From Palsa-504 sp963790065 (lineage in GTDB: Bacteria > Actinomycetota > Actinomycetes > Streptosporangiales > Streptosporangiaceae): a stretch of 64,000 nucleotides of DNA. The translations under genes were made by a program, and so were the position numbers. Shown here piece after piece: positions 52,981 through 62,341 of the stretch. The notes beneath the pieces were generated by a model, which did not search any database, was not told where the DNA came from, and was given only the letters and a program-made list of their open reading frames with translations. The first letter of the stretch is position 1; each line of letters opens with the position of its first letter. The stretch lies in contig CAWBNK010000006.1 in assembly GCA_963790065.1 (NCBI GenBank), forward strand, positions 310,001 to 374,000. Reading direction: 5' to 3'.

Positions 52981-54653
52981 GTGGGTTCCTTCGGGTCTGA
53001 GTCCGCGGCCAGGACGAGTTCCTTGAGGATCCTGGGCTGGACCTTGCCTACCGAGTCCCGGGGGATGGCGTCGATGAAGTCCAGGCGGCGCGGGTACTTG
53101 TAGGGCGCCAGCCGGGACTTTACGTGGTCCTGCAGCTCGCGACGCAATCCGTCGGATCGCGCAAAGCCCTGGTTGAGCACCACGAAGGCGGCCACCATCT
53201 CCCGGCGGGTAGCGTCCGGCAGCCCGAACACCACCGCCTCGCGCACCGCCGGATGGCTGCTCAGCACGGTCTCCACCTCGACCGGGGCGATCTTGTGGCC
53301 GGCCGTGCTGATCATGAAGTCGGTCCGGCCCAGGTAGTCGGCCAGGCCACCGTCGTCGAAGCGGATCAGGTCGTCCTGCAGGGACCGGCCGAACTGGACG
53401 TCGGTGCGCTGCTTGGCCGGCCGCCGCCAGTAGGTCAGCCCGGTCGGCCCGCGCACGGCCATCCGGCCCGGCTCGCCACCGGCCACGGACCGCAGCCCCT
53501 GGCTCAGATCCGGGTCGATGGCCAGCACCTCGTAACCGGGCGCCGGGCGGCCCAGCGACGCCTGGGGCACCGGCCGGTCCAGGGGCGGCACCAGCACCCA
53601 GGTGGCGAACGCGGTCGAGCCGAAGTTGTTCAGCAGCTCGACGCCGCGCCGCCGCCAGCCGTCCGCGACCTCCGACGCCGACGACGACTGCCACATGGCG
53701 AAGCCGCGGGTCAGGGCGGCCGGCTCCGGTGCCTCGCCTGCCTCCAGCGCCTCCAGCAGGCCGGCCCAGCTGGCCGCGATCGCGGTGAACTGCGTGACTT
53801 CGTTCCTGGCCAGCGCCTCGAGCATGACCGCGGGCTTGGCGAAGTCCGACACCACGACCAGGGTGACCCCGTTGAGCAGGGTGAAGTTGGTGCTGTGGAT
53901 GAAGCCGAGCGCGTGGCCCATGGGCGCGGCGGCCGCCCACCGCTGGCCGGGCGCCGCCCCCGCGGCCATCGCGAGCGACAGGCCGCCCAGCAGGAACCGG
54001 CGCTGGGTGTGGTAGCAGCCCTTGGGCCGGCCGGTGGTGCCCCCGGTGTGCCAGACGATGGCCACCCGGTCCAGGTCGGCCGGCACGTCCGGCCGCGGGC
54101 CCGCGGCGGAAAGCACCGCGTCCCAGCCCAGCGCGCCGGGCCGGGAGTGACCCACAGAAACGACGCTCAGGCCGGGGACCTGGTCGAGCACCGCGCCTAC
54201 CTCGTCGCCTTCCGGCTGCATCAGGACCAGCAGCCGGGGCTGGGTATCGCCCAGGAAGAACTCGACCTCAGCCGCCCGGGCCAGCGGCGGGATCAAGGTG
54301 ACCACGGCGCCGATCTTCCACGTCGCGATGGCCGCGATGACCAGCTCCGGGCAGTTGCCACCGCGCAGCGCGACCCGGTCCCCGGGCCGGATGCCGAGGG
54401 AGGAGAACCCGGCCGCGGCCCGGTCGCTGACCGCGGCCAGCTCGCCGAAGGTCAGCGACCGGCTGGTTTCGTGATGGACGATCGCCGCCGCGCCACCCAG
54501 CCCGTTGCGGACCTGGACGTCGCACAGCATGGCGCCCAGGTCGGTCCCCTCGTCCAGGCTCACCCCGGGGATATCGAGGTAGTCCGGCTGGTCCTCGGGT
54601 GCGGTCAGCCACTCGGGCGGCAGCGTGTCCAGCCGCGGGTAGACGTCCTTCAT
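52977..54653 (-). CDS. AMP-dependent acyl/aryl-CoA ligase
   Basis: A 558-residue ANL-superfamily ligase with the P-loop HTGGTTGRPKG (around residue 202), NNFGSTAF in place of the YGxTE motif, the hinge region DDGGLADYLGRTDFMISTAGHKIAPVEVE, and the catalytic lysine region IPRDSVGKVQPR near the C-terminus. The layout resembles benzoate-CoA and related aryl-CoA ligases. It activates a carboxylic acid to its CoA ester at the cost of ATP, giving the CoA substrate for the dehydrogenases and thiolase of the region. It lies 36 bp after the thiolase gene and overlaps the hydrolase-fold gene by 4 bp. Confidence 0.9.
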   Translation of the reverse strand: MKDVYPRLDTLPPEWLTAPEDQPDYLDIPGVSLDEGTDLGAMLCDVQVRNGLGGAAAIVHHETSRSLTFGELAAVSDRAAAGFSSLGIRPGDRVALRGGNCPELVIAAIATWKIGAVVTLIPPLARAAEVEFFLGDTQPRLLVLMQPEGDEVGAVLDQVPGLSVVSVGHSRPGALGWDAVLSAAGPRPDVPADLDRVAIVWHTGGTTGRPKGCYHTQRRFLLGGLSLAMAAGAAPGQRWAAAAPMGHALGFIHSTNFTLLNGVTLVVVSDFAKPAVMLEALARNEVTQFTAIAASWAGLLEALEAGEAPEPAALTRGFAMWQSSSASEVADGWRRRGVELLNNFGSTAFATWVLVPPLDRPVPQASLGRPAPGYEVLAIDPDLSQGLRSVAGGEPGRMAVRGPTGLTYWRRPAKQRTDVQFGRSLQDDLIRFDDGGLADYLGRTDFMISTAGHKIAPVEVETVLSSHPAVREAVVFGLPDATRREMVAAFVVLNQGFARSDGLRRELQDHVKSRLAPYKYPRRLDFIDAIPRDSVGKVQPRILKELVLAADSDPKEPT

Positions 54654-54689
54654 CCCGCCGGCCCCAGCCTCATGCTGGCCGTCCCAGCC

Positions 54690-55880
54690 TCATGCCGGCG
54701 GTCCCGGGTCGGCACCGAGCACGGTGACCACGGCCGCCGCCGTGTCGTCGACCACGAACCCGCCCGCGTTCTCGGCCACCGCGATCCGGACGTCGGCCAC
54801 CTGCCGGTCGCCGGCCTCGTGCCGCAGCTGCTGGGCCAGCTCGATGATCTGGGCCAGCCCGGTGGCCGCGACCGGGTGCCCGCGCGACTCCAGGCCGCCG
54901 CTGGTGTTGACCGGCACCCGCCCGGACCGGCTGCTGGCCCCGGACTCGGCGAACCGCGCTCCTTCCCCGGCCGGGCACAGGCCCAGTTCCTCGTAGGCCA
55001 GCAGCTCGTTGAACGCGATCGAGTCGTGTACCTCGGCCACGTCGACATCGGCCGGGGTGATCCCGGCCTCGGCGAAGGCCCGCCGCGCGATCCGGGCGAT
55101 GACTGTCTCCGGCGAAGGCGGCGCGCCCATCCCGGTGGCGATGCCACGGATCCAGACCGGCCGTTGCCCGCTGGCCCGGGCGCGGTCGGCGGAGGTGACC
55201 ACCACCGCCGAGGCGCCGTCGCTGATCGGCGCGCACATCAGGGCGGTCAGCGGCTCGGCCACCACCCGCGAGCCGAGCACGTCGTCCACCGTGATCGGCG
55301 TGGTGTACTGGGCCAGCGGGTTGAGGGCCGCGTTGCCGCGGTTCTTGACCGCGATCTCCGCCAGGGTGCGGGCCTCCAGCCCGTATTTGGCCCGGTACCG
55401 CCCGAGTCGCTCGGGGTAGATGGCCGCCACGAAGACGCTCTCGGCCAGGGCGTCGACGTTCGCCGCGGCGAGGAACCCGGTGTCCACAGCGCCGTTCAGC
55501 GCCCGGTAGCTGTCGCTGCGATCCGGGCCGAACAGCTTCTCCACCCCGACCACCAGGACCACGTCGGCCCGGCCCGAGGCGACGGTCGCCACGGCCAGGT
55601 CCAGCGCGCTGGACGAGGCGGCGCACGCGTTGTCGATGTTGTACACCGGGATCGCCGAATAGCCGAGCGGGCGCAGCACCGCCTGGCCGACCACGGCCAC
55701 CTGCCCGGTGGTCACCGAGGCCATGGAGTTGGCCACGAAGGCCACCTCGACCTCGGCCGGGGTGATCCCGGCGTCGACCAGGGCCGCGGCGATGGCCTGG
55801 CCGGCCAGCTCGCTCAGCGACTGCTCCTTGAACCGCCCGAACGGCGTGAGGCCAACGCCGGTGATGGCCGCCGCGCTCAT
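54690..55880 (-). CDS. Thiolase-family acyltransferase (SCP2-thiolase-like)
   Basis: A 396-residue thiolase. The acyl-accepting cysteine is C86 in NIDNACAASSSALDLA. The second catalytic segment is VHDSIAFNELLAYEELGLCP, and SGGLESRGHPVAATGLAQI carries the GHP histidine. HDxFxxxE in place of NEAFA is typical of SCP2-type thiolases involved in sterol or branched acyl-CoA cleavage. It starts with a 4-bp ATGA overlap with the crotonase stop. It probably performs thiolytic cleavage of a 3-oxoacyl-CoA from the pathway. Confidence 0.9.
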   Translation of the reverse strand: MSAAAITGVGLTPFGRFKEQSLSELAGQAIAAALVDAGITPAEVEVAFVANSMASVTTGQVAVVGQAVLRPLGYSAIPVYNIDNACAASSSALDLAVATVASGRADVVLVVGVEKLFGPDRSDSYRALNGAVDTGFLAAANVDALAESVFVAAIYPERLGRYRAKYGLEARTLAEIAVKNRGNAALNPLAQYTTPITVDDVLGSRVVAEPLTALMCAPISDGASAVVVTSADRARASGQRPVWIRGIATGMGAPPSPETVIARIARRAFAEAGITPADVDVAEVHDSIAFNELLAYEELGLCPAGEGARFAESGASSRSGRVPVNTSGGLESRGHPVAATGLAQIIELAQQLRHEAGDRQVADVRIAVAENAGGFVVDDTAAAVVTVLGADPGPPA

Positions 55881-56704
55881 CGGGCCGGCCCGCTGGCGTA
55901 GCGCTGGGTGAAGGCCTCCACCCCGGTCAGGAAGTTGCCCCGTCTCATCGTGTCCCAGTGCAGCACGCCGTCCAGCGGCAGGGCCGCGCTGAGCGGAAGC
56001 TCGCCCGCGCCGAAGATGGCCCGTTTGGCGCAGGTCACGCCGATCCGGCCCGCCTTGCCCGCCACCTCGCGGGCGAACTCGAGCGCCTCGGAGGAGGCCT
56101 GCCCGGCCGGACACAGCCGGCCGACGAGCCCGATCTCGAAGGCCCGGGCCGGGCTGATCGGCTTGGCGGACAGGATGAACTCCAGCGCCCGGCTGGCGCC
56201 GAGCAGCCGGGCCAGGAACTGCGCCCCGCCGCCGCCCGACGGCAGGCAGCCGAACAGGTCCATCTCGGGCACCCCGAGGCGTAGCCCGGGGCTGTCCGCG
56301 CAGAACCGCAGGTCGCAGGCGGCGGCCAATTCCAGGCCTCCGGCCAGGGTGTGCCCGTCCAGCGCCGCGATGACCAGGAAGGGGGCCTGGCGCAGGCGCA
56401 GGCACACCGCCCGGAACCGGTCCATGGTGACGTTGAAGTCCTCGAGCAGCCCCTGCGGGCCGAGCTTGGTCGCGGTCTGTGCCATCCACGTCGCGTCGGC
56501 CCCGGCCGAGAACACCTTCAGCCCGCTGTCCAGCACGACCGCCGCGACCGCGTGGTCGGCCTCGGCCGCGTCCAGGGCCGCCTCGAACGCCGCCAGCATG
56601 TCCGCGTTGATGGCGTTGACCGGAGCCAGCTGCATGGTCCACCGCTGGACGCCCTCGTGATCCGCCACGGCGAGCGCCGGCCCGGCCGGCCCCTGTTGCT
56701 CCAT
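55877..56704 (-). CDS. Enoyl-CoA hydratase-like protein (crotonase family)
   Basis: A 275-residue crotonase with LDSGLKVFSAGADATWM, LDGHTLAGGLELAAACDLRFCADS, and LGVPEMDLFGCLPSGGGGAQFL. The last differs from the usual PE(V/I)xLGxxPxxGG hydratase motif. It heads an operon with thiolase, CoA ligase and the hydrolase-fold gene, and is divergent from the aldehyde dehydrogenase operon across about 104 bp. Hydration, isomerisation or ring cleavage (as in crotonase-fold ring hydrolases) are all possible. Confidence 0.85.
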   Translation of the reverse strand: MEQQGPAGPALAVADHEGVQRWTMQLAPVNAINADMLAAFEAALDAAEADHAVAAVVLDSGLKVFSAGADATWMAQTATKLGPQGLLEDFNVTMDRFRAVCLRLRQAPFLVIAALDGHTLAGGLELAAACDLRFCADSPGLRLGVPEMDLFGCLPSGGGGAQFLARLLGASRALEFILSAKPISPARAFEIGLVGRLCPAGQASSEALEFAREVAGKAGRIGVTCAKRAIFGAGELPLSAALPLDGVLHWDTMRRGNFLTGVEAFTQRYASGPAR

Positions 56705-56808
56705 GCGCTGCCTCTCATCGGGTGGGCTTCACATAGTGATCGCTTCCGGGCCGGGCCGCAGTGACTTTTGTCCTTCGGGCCGGCCCGGGCCTGAGAGAGG
56801 ATCGGCCA

Positions 56809-58269
56809 GTGGACACCAAGGTCATAGCGTATGTCGACCGGCCGTGGCAGATGCTGATCGGCGGCGAGCTGCGGGCCGCCCAGGCCGGCGCCACCATGCC
56901 CGTGATCTATCCCGGCGACGAATCCGTCATCGCCCACCTCCCGCTGGGCGGCGCCGCCGACGTGGAGGACGCGGTGGCCGCGGCCCGGGCGGCCAGCCAC
57001 GGATGGGCCCGCACCCCCATCGCCGAACGAGCCGCCGCGCTGCTGGCCCTGGCCGACGCCGTGTTCAGCCACGGCGAGGAGCTGGCCTGGATCGATTCCC
57101 TCGACAACGGCAGCCCCATCGCGGTGATGCGCAACGACTACCTGATGGCGGTCGACCAGCTCCGCTACTTCGCCGGGCTGGCCCTCCAGCTCCGCGGCCA
57201 GACCCTGCCCCCGCCACAACACAACGTGCTGGACTTCACGCTGCGGGATCCGTTCGGCGTAGTGGGCCGGCTGATCCCGTTCAACCACCCGCTCATGTTC
57301 GCCGCCTCCCGTATCGCCGCGCCGCTGCTGGCCGGAAACGCCGTGGTGCTCAAGCCGTCGGAGCAGACCTCGCTATCGGCGCTGCGGCTGGGGGAGCTGG
57401 CCCGGTCCATCCTGCCGGCCGGCGTGCTCAACGTGGTCACCGGGACCGGCGACGTCGTGGGCGACCGCCTGGTTACGCACCCCGACGTGCCCCGGATCGC
57501 CTTCACCGGCTCCGAAGCCGTCGGCCGCCGGATCCTGGCCCGGGCCGCCGCCACCTCGATCAAGACGGTCACGCTTGAACTCGGCGGGAAGAACCCGATG
57601 CTGGTGTTCGGTGACGCGGACCTGCCCGCCGCCGTCGACGGCGCGCTGCGCGGCATGAACTTCCGCTGGCAGGGCCAGTCCTGCGGGTCCACCTCCCGGC
57701 TGTTCGTCCACCGCAGCATCTACCGGCGCTTCATCGCCGAACTGGCCGCCCGGATGCAGTCCCTCACCATCGGCGATCCGCTGCTGGAATCCACCGACGT
57801 GGGGCCGCTGGTCTCCCAGGCGCACTACGAGCGGGTCTGCCGCTACATCGACCTGGGCCGTTCCGATCCGGCCCTTGAACTTGTGACCGGCGGGACCACC
57901 GTCGGCCGGCCCGGGTACTTCGTGCCGCCCACCCTGTTCACCGCCGAAGCCCCGCACGGCCCGCTGTTCACCGAGGAGATCTTCGGGCCGGTCCTGGTCG
58001 CGGCCCCGTTCGACGACTACGACCACGCCATCGCCCTGGCCAACAGCCTGAGCGTCGGCCTGACCGCGAGCGTCTGGACGACCAGCCTGCACACCGCCCT
58101 GGCCGCCGCCCGTGACCTGCAGGCCGGGTACCTGTGGGTCAACCACAGCTCCGAGCACATCGCCGGCGCCGCCTTCGGCGGCATGAAGAACTCGGGCCTG
58201 GGGCGGGAAGAAAGCCTGGAGGAGATCGAAAGCTACACCCAGCACAAGAACGTCTACATCAAGTTCTAG
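56809..58269 (+). CDS. Aldehyde dehydrogenase
   Basis: A 486-residue NAD(P)-dependent aldehyde dehydrogenase. It has FGVVGRLIPFNHP (cofactor loop), VLKPSEQTSLSALRL, FTGSEAVGRRIL, TLELGGKNPMLVF with the general base Glu, and GQSCGSTSR with catalytic Cys292. It ends FGGMKNSGLGREESLEEIESYTQHKNVYI, as usual. The GTG at 56809 is used (AGAGAGG upstream); an ATG 48 bp earlier would add residues without family likeness. It is first of four genes transcribed rightwards and probably oxidises an aldehyde made by the ring-opening steps. Confidence 0.9.
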   Translation: MDTKVIAYVDRPWQMLIGGELRAAQAGATMPVIYPGDESVIAHLPLGGAADVEDAVAAARAASHGWARTPIAERAAALLALADAVFSHGEELAWIDSLDNGSPIAVMRNDYLMAVDQLRYFAGLALQLRGQTLPPPQHNVLDFTLRDPFGVVGRLIPFNHPLMFAASRIAAPLLAGNAVVLKPSEQTSLSALRLGELARSILPAGVLNVVTGTGDVVGDRLVTHPDVPRIAFTGSEAVGRRILARAAATSIKTVTLELGGKNPMLVFGDADLPAAVDGALRGMNFRWQGQSCGSTSRLFVHRSIYRRFIAELAARMQSLTIGDPLLESTDVGPLVSQAHYERVCRYIDLGRSDPALELVTGGTTVGRPGYFVPPTLFTAEAPHGPLFTEEIFGPVLVAAPFDDYDHAIALANSLSVGLTASVWTTSLHTALAAARDLQAGYLWVNHSSEHIAGAAFGGMKNSGLGREESLEEIESYTQHKNVYIKF

Positions 58270-58291
58270 GGATAGTGACAGGGACAGGCGC

Positions 58292-59902
58292 ATGACGCAG
58301 ACATACGACGGCATCATCATCGGCTCGGGCCAGCATGGCCTCATCCTGGGTGCCTACCTGGCCAAGGCCGGCCTGAAGATCCTGATCGTGGAGCGCCGGC
58401 TCATCTACGGCGGCGGCCTGTCCACCACCGAGGTGACCAAGCCCGGCTTCTACCACCAGATGCACTCGCTCAACCACTTCAACATCAGCGAGTCCCCCTG
58501 GTACAAAGACCTCGCCCTGGAAACCAAGTTCCGGTACATCACGCCGCGCTACGACTTCGCCCAGCCGCACCGCGACGGTACCGCCCTGGTCTTCTCCCGC
58601 TACATCGACGAGACGTGCGAGTCCATCGGCCATTTCAGCAAGAAGGACGCGCAGACCTACCGGGAGTGGAACGAGCGCGCGGACAAGATCAGTGACACGA
58701 TCTTCTGGCCGGAGCGGTACTCCGAGCCGATCCCGGAAGCCGAGCGCGACGAGCTGCTCAGCGCCAGCGCCGTGGGCCGGGACTTCCTGGAGATCATCGA
58801 CCGCCAGCCGCTCACCGCGGTCCAGGAGCTGTTCTCCAGCGAACTGGTCCGGCTGCTGCTGCTGTTCAAGATCTCGCTGTTCGGCACGGTGCTGTACGAC
58901 CAGATCACCACGCGCAGCCCGATGGGCGCCCTGATCAGGGGCTTCGACCTGGTGGCCAACTACCAGGTGGCCGAGGGCGGCAGCATCGCCGTGGCCTACG
59001 GGCTGATGCACACGTTCGCCGCGGCCGGCGGCGAGCTGAAGACCGGCGCTCACGTCGCCAAGATCATCGTGGACGGGAACCAGGCCCGCGGGGTCGAGCT
59101 GGCCGACGGCACCCAGATCCGGTCCCGGTTCGTGGCCAGCACCGTGGACGTCCCGCAGACGTTCGGCACCATGGTCGGCGAGGAGCAGCTGCCCGAGGCC
59201 TACCGGCAGAAGGTCCGCGACTTCAAGCAGACCTCCTGGTCGCTGTTCGGCCTGCACCTGGCGCTGAAACAAGCGCCGCGGCACCTCGGCACGGACTTCG
59301 ATCCGCACGTCAACAACTCGCTGAAGGTAAACGTCGGCTGCGAGTCGGTCGAGCAGCTGTTCGCCCTGCACGAACAGGTGGCGCGCAACGAGATCCCGAG
59401 CCGGGTGAGCTTCGGTACCGGCTCGGTGACCCAGTTCGACCCGTCCCAGGCCCCGCCGGGCATGGCCACCGCCTACGGCTGGCACGCGATGCCGTACGCG
59501 CCCGGCGGCGACCCGGAGAACATCGAGGCGGTCAAGGAGGAGTTCGCCGACCGCATGCTGGAGACCTGGCGGGAGTGGGCGCCCAACATCACCCCGGACA
59601 ACGTCCTGGCCCGGCACATCTGGACGGCCAACGACTACTCGCGGGAGCTGATCGACATGGTCCGCGGCGACATCTTCATCGGCTCCTTCGCGGGCGAGCA
59701 GACCATGTGGAACCACTTCGGCTACCGCACCCCGATCGACGGCCTGTACATGGCCGGCTCGGCCACGCATCCCGGCGGCGCGATATCAGGCGGGGGCGGC
59801 TACATCACCGCCGCGATCATTGCCCGGGACCTGGAGGTCCCCCTGTGGTGGGAACCGGTGGACGCGCGCGCGAGCCTGCGCAGGCTGGCCTGTAATGGCT
59901 GA
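58292..59902 (+). CDS. Phytoene-desaturase-family NAD(P)/FAD oxidoreductase
   Basis: A 536-residue flavoprotein with IIIGSGQHGLILGAYLAKAGLKILIVERR (FAD fold) and YGGGLSTTE. Its C-terminal motif GLYMAGSATHPGGAISGGGGYITAAII is typical of the phytoene desaturase / CrtI-like family. No carotenoid genes are nearby, so a role as a dehydrogenase or isomerase of a cyclic pathway intermediate is more likely. It follows the aldehyde dehydrogenase by 22 bp and overlaps the next gene by 8 bp. Confidence 0.85.
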   Translation: MTQTYDGIIIGSGQHGLILGAYLAKAGLKILIVERRLIYGGGLSTTEVTKPGFYHQMHSLNHFNISESPWYKDLALETKFRYITPRYDFAQPHRDGTALVFSRYIDETCESIGHFSKKDAQTYREWNERADKISDTIFWPERYSEPIPEAERDELLSASAVGRDFLEIIDRQPLTAVQELFSSELVRLLLLFKISLFGTVLYDQITTRSPMGALIRGFDLVANYQVAEGGSIAVAYGLMHTFAAAGGELKTGAHVAKIIVDGNQARGVELADGTQIRSRFVASTVDVPQTFGTMVGEEQLPEAYRQKVRDFKQTSWSLFGLHLALKQAPRHLGTDFDPHVNNSLKVNVGCESVEQLFALHEQVARNEIPSRVSFGTGSVTQFDPSQAPPGMATAYGWHAMPYAPGGDPENIEAVKEEFADRMLETWREWAPNITPDNVLARHIWTANDYSRELIDMVRGDIFIGSFAGEQTMWNHFGYRTPIDGLYMAGSATHPGGAISGGGGYITAAIIARDLEVPLWWEPVDARASLRRLACNG

Positions 59903-60884
59903 CATCCCGATCTCGCTGGCCTGCTGGGACTACGACCGGATGCTGGCCCTGCAGGACGGCTCGGTCAAGCCGGAGGGCGTGCAGCTCACCTTCCTGCCCG
60001 TGATGATGCCCGAGCCGGCCTTCCGGATGCTGCACTACCGGGAGTTCGACGCGGCCGAGATGTCGCTGTCCTGGTACACCCGCACGGTCCTGGCCGCCGA
60101 ACGGCCCTTCATCGCCATCCCGGTCTACCCGTCGCGCATGTTCCGCCACTCCAGCGTGTACGTGAACGCCCGCAGCGGCATCCGCGAGGCCAGCGACCTG
60201 GTCGGCCGCCGGGTCGGGTGCCCGGAGTACCAGATGACCGCGGCGGTGTGGGTGAAGGGCATCCTGGCCGACCGGCACGGCGTCCCGGTCGACAGCGTGG
60301 AGTACTTCACCGGCGGCCTGGAGCAGCCCGGCCGCCACGAGTCGCCGATGAACCTGCCGGCCTCGATCTCGGTCAATTCGATCGGCCCGGACAAGACGCT
60401 GTCGGCCATGCTGGAGGCCGGCGAGATCGACGCTCTGTACACCGCCCACCAGCCCTCGAGCTTCGGCGACGGCACCGGCCAGGTCCGCCGCCTGTGGCCC
60501 GACTCGGGCGCGGTCGAGCGCCAGTACTACGCCGACACCGGCATCTTCCCGATCATGCACGTCATCGTCCTCGACTGGGACACCTACCAGGCCCACCGCT
60601 GGCTGGCCACCTCGCTGCTGAAGGCCTTCAACGAAGCCAAGCGCCGTGCCTATAAAGCCCTGTACGAGACCACGGCGCTGAAGTACATGCTCCCGTTCCT
60701 GACCGAATGGGCCGAATCCAGCAGGCAGCTCATGGGCGACGACCCGTTCTCCTACGGCCTGCACGGCAACGAGCAGACGCTGGCCACCTTCCTGCGCTAC
60801 TCCCACGAGCAGGGCCTCTGCGAGCGCCTCATCGAGCCGGCCGAGCTGTTCGCCGCCGAGACCCTGGAGGCCTCGAAGATATGA
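59895..60884 (+). CDS. 4,5-dihydroxyphthalate decarboxylase-like protein
   Basis: A 329-residue protein of the periplasmic-binding-like fold used by 4,5-dihydroxyphthalate decarboxylase. It has ISLACWDYDRMLALQDGSVKPEGVQL at the start, EMSLSWYTRTV, PVYPSRMFRHSSVYVN, GRRVGCPEYQMTAAVWVKGIL, and a C-terminal MGDDPFSYGLHGNEQTL. No signal peptide is present, so it is cytoplasmic and enzymatic rather than a transport receptor. The ATG overlaps the previous stop by 8 bp and its own stop overlaps the next ATG (ATGA). It suggests decarboxylation of an aromatic or dienol acid in the operon's pathway. Confidence 0.82.
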   Translation: MADIPISLACWDYDRMLALQDGSVKPEGVQLTFLPVMMPEPAFRMLHYREFDAAEMSLSWYTRTVLAAERPFIAIPVYPSRMFRHSSVYVNARSGIREASDLVGRRVGCPEYQMTAAVWVKGILADRHGVPVDSVEYFTGGLEQPGRHESPMNLPASISVNSIGPDKTLSAMLEAGEIDALYTAHQPSSFGDGTGQVRRLWPDSGAVERQYYADTGIFPIMHVIVLDWDTYQAHRWLATSLLKAFNEAKRRAYKALYETTALKYMLPFLTEWAESSRQLMGDDPFSYGLHGNEQTLATFLRYSHEQGLCERLIEPAELFAAETLEASKI

Positions 60885-61639
60885 CGGCCGCCGACCAGCC
60901 CGTCGTGGTCGTGACCGGGGCCGGGCAGGGCCTCGGCCGGGCCTTCGCCCGGGACCTGGCCCGCCGCGGCTGGCAGGTGGCCGTGGCCGACCTGGACGGC
61001 GGCCGGGCTGCCGAGGTCGCGGCCGGGATCGCCGAGACCGGCGGCACGGCCCGCGCGTTCACCTGCGACGTCAGCGACCGCGCCCAGGTCGCAGCCCTGG
61101 CCGCCGACGTAGACCTCCAGCTGGGCCCGGTGACCGGCCTGGTCAACAACGCCGCCATCTTCTCCACCCTGCGCATGGGCCCGTTCGAGGACATCGAGCC
61201 CGAGGCCTGGGACCGCGTGCTGCGGGTCAACGTCACCGGGGCGTTCCATATGTGCCAGGCGCTCATCCCGGCCATGCGGTCGGCCGGCTACGGCAAGGTG
61301 GTCAACATCTCCTCGGCCACCGTCATCACCGGCCGCCCCGGCTACCTGCACTACGTGACCAGCAAGGCGGCCCTCATCGGCTTCACCAGGGCGCTGGCCG
61401 CCGAGGTCGGCCCGGCCGGCATCACGGTCAACGCCATCACCCCCGGATCGACCGCCACAGAAATCGAACGCGAGACGATCACCTTGGAGCAGCGCCGGGC
61501 CATGGCCGCCGCGACCGCCCTGCGCCGCATCCAGGTCCCCGCCGACCTGGTCGGCGCCGTCGCCTTCCTGCTCTCCCGCGACAGCGACTTCATCACCGGC
61601 CAGACCCTCAACGTCGACGGCGGCTTCGCTTACCACTAG
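60881..61639 (+). CDS. Short-chain dehydrogenase/reductase, last gene of the forward operon
   Basis: A 252-residue classical SDR with TGAGQGLG (12-19), NNAAIFS, NISSATVITGRPGYLHYVTSK as catalytic Ser and Tyr-Lys, and DFITGQTLNVDGGFAYH at the C-terminus. It starts with a 4-bp overlap with the decarboxylase-like gene. It probably oxidises or reduces a hydroxyl/keto intermediate. A short GC-rich intergenic stretch separates it from a convergent membrane-protein gene. Confidence 0.9.
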   Translation: MTAADQPVVVVTGAGQGLGRAFARDLARRGWQVAVADLDGGRAAEVAAGIAETGGTARAFTCDVSDRAQVAALAADVDLQLGPVTGLVNNAAIFSTLRMGPFEDIEPEAWDRVLRVNVTGAFHMCQALIPAMRSAGYGKVVNISSATVITGRPGYLHYVTSKAALIGFTRALAAEVGPAGITVNAITPGSTATEIERETITLEQRRAMAAATALRRIQVPADLVGAVAFLLSRDSDFITGQTLNVDGGFAYH

Positions 61640-61671
61640 GGCGCCGCCGGGCCGCGCCCGGCCCGGGATGG

Positions 61672-62133
61672 CTACTGCTGCTGCGGGTGCTTGCGCACGG
61701 CGTAGGCCACATTGATGATGCCGACGATGACCCAGATCAGGCCCATGAGCATGATGGCGGCGACGCCCGGGGACCCCTTGAGCACGATCGCGGTCACCGA
61801 CAGGGCGACCAGCATGGACCCCAGGGCCAGCATCATGGTCTGCCGGCCGGAGCGGTCGGCCCGCTCGGCCCGGATCGTGCGCCGTTCGGCCCGCATCATG
61901 CGCTTGGCCCGGCGGCGCTGGTGCCGGCACCCCGCGTACCGGTCCAGCTGGGTCAGGACGCGGCTGTCCACCTCCGCGGTGACCCGGTTGTCGATCTCGG
62001 CCGCGATCCGCTTGTCGATCTCCGTGCCGATGCGTTCCACCAGGCCCTCGGCCAGTGCCTGGTCATAGCCGGGGCCAAGATCCTGCAGGGCCGCCACCGA
62101 AGCGGCGATCTCAGCCTGGCTTTCTGCGGCCAT
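61672..62133 (-). CDS. Small membrane protein with two C-terminal transmembrane helices
   Basis: A 153-residue protein. The N-terminal half is a charged helical region with a repeated pattern (ERIGTEIDKRIAAEIDNRVTAEVDSRV) that could form a coiled coil. A strongly basic linker (RRRAKRMMRAERRTIRAERADR) follows. Two hydrophobic helices (TMMLALGSMLVALSVTAIVL and VAAIMLMGLIWVIVGIINVA) end the protein, with a short basic tail. Tandem ATGs occur; the second has GGAGG at better spacing. No named family was recognised; it is unrelated by sequence to the catabolic genes. Confidence 0.7.
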   Translation of the reverse strand: MAAESQAEIAASVAALQDLGPGYDQALAEGLVERIGTEIDKRIAAEIDNRVTAEVDSRVLTQLDRYAGCRHQRRRAKRMMRAERRTIRAERADRSGRQTMMLALGSMLVALSVTAIVLKGSPGVAAIMLMGLIWVIVGIINVAYAVRKHPQQQ

Positions 62134-62341
62134 CATGCCCTCCCGGACGTTCGGTCAGCCTCTGCAGAAACGGTACGGACCCAGGCAGCGCAGCAGAATG
62201 CGGCTAGCACCCGTCGCGTCCTGGGGTTTCCCCCCGCAAGCCCGGGGAGTTGTGAGGGAAACTGGACCTAGCTGCGGTCAGGCTACATGGCCAGCGCCGG
62301 CTAGGTGGCCAGCGTCGGCCATATCTTCTCCTGGAGGTAAC

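Noticed and set aside
53124..55901. 925-codon open frame antisense to the CoA ligase and thiolase
   Set aside because: The sense genes carry complete catalytic motifs and ATGA couplings; the antisense frame is repetitive Arg/Gly/Gln sequence.
59895..60884. Substrate-binding receptor of an ABC transporter
   Set aside because: The fold is shared, but there is no signal peptide or lipobox and it is embedded in an enzyme operon, so the decarboxylase-like reading is preferred.
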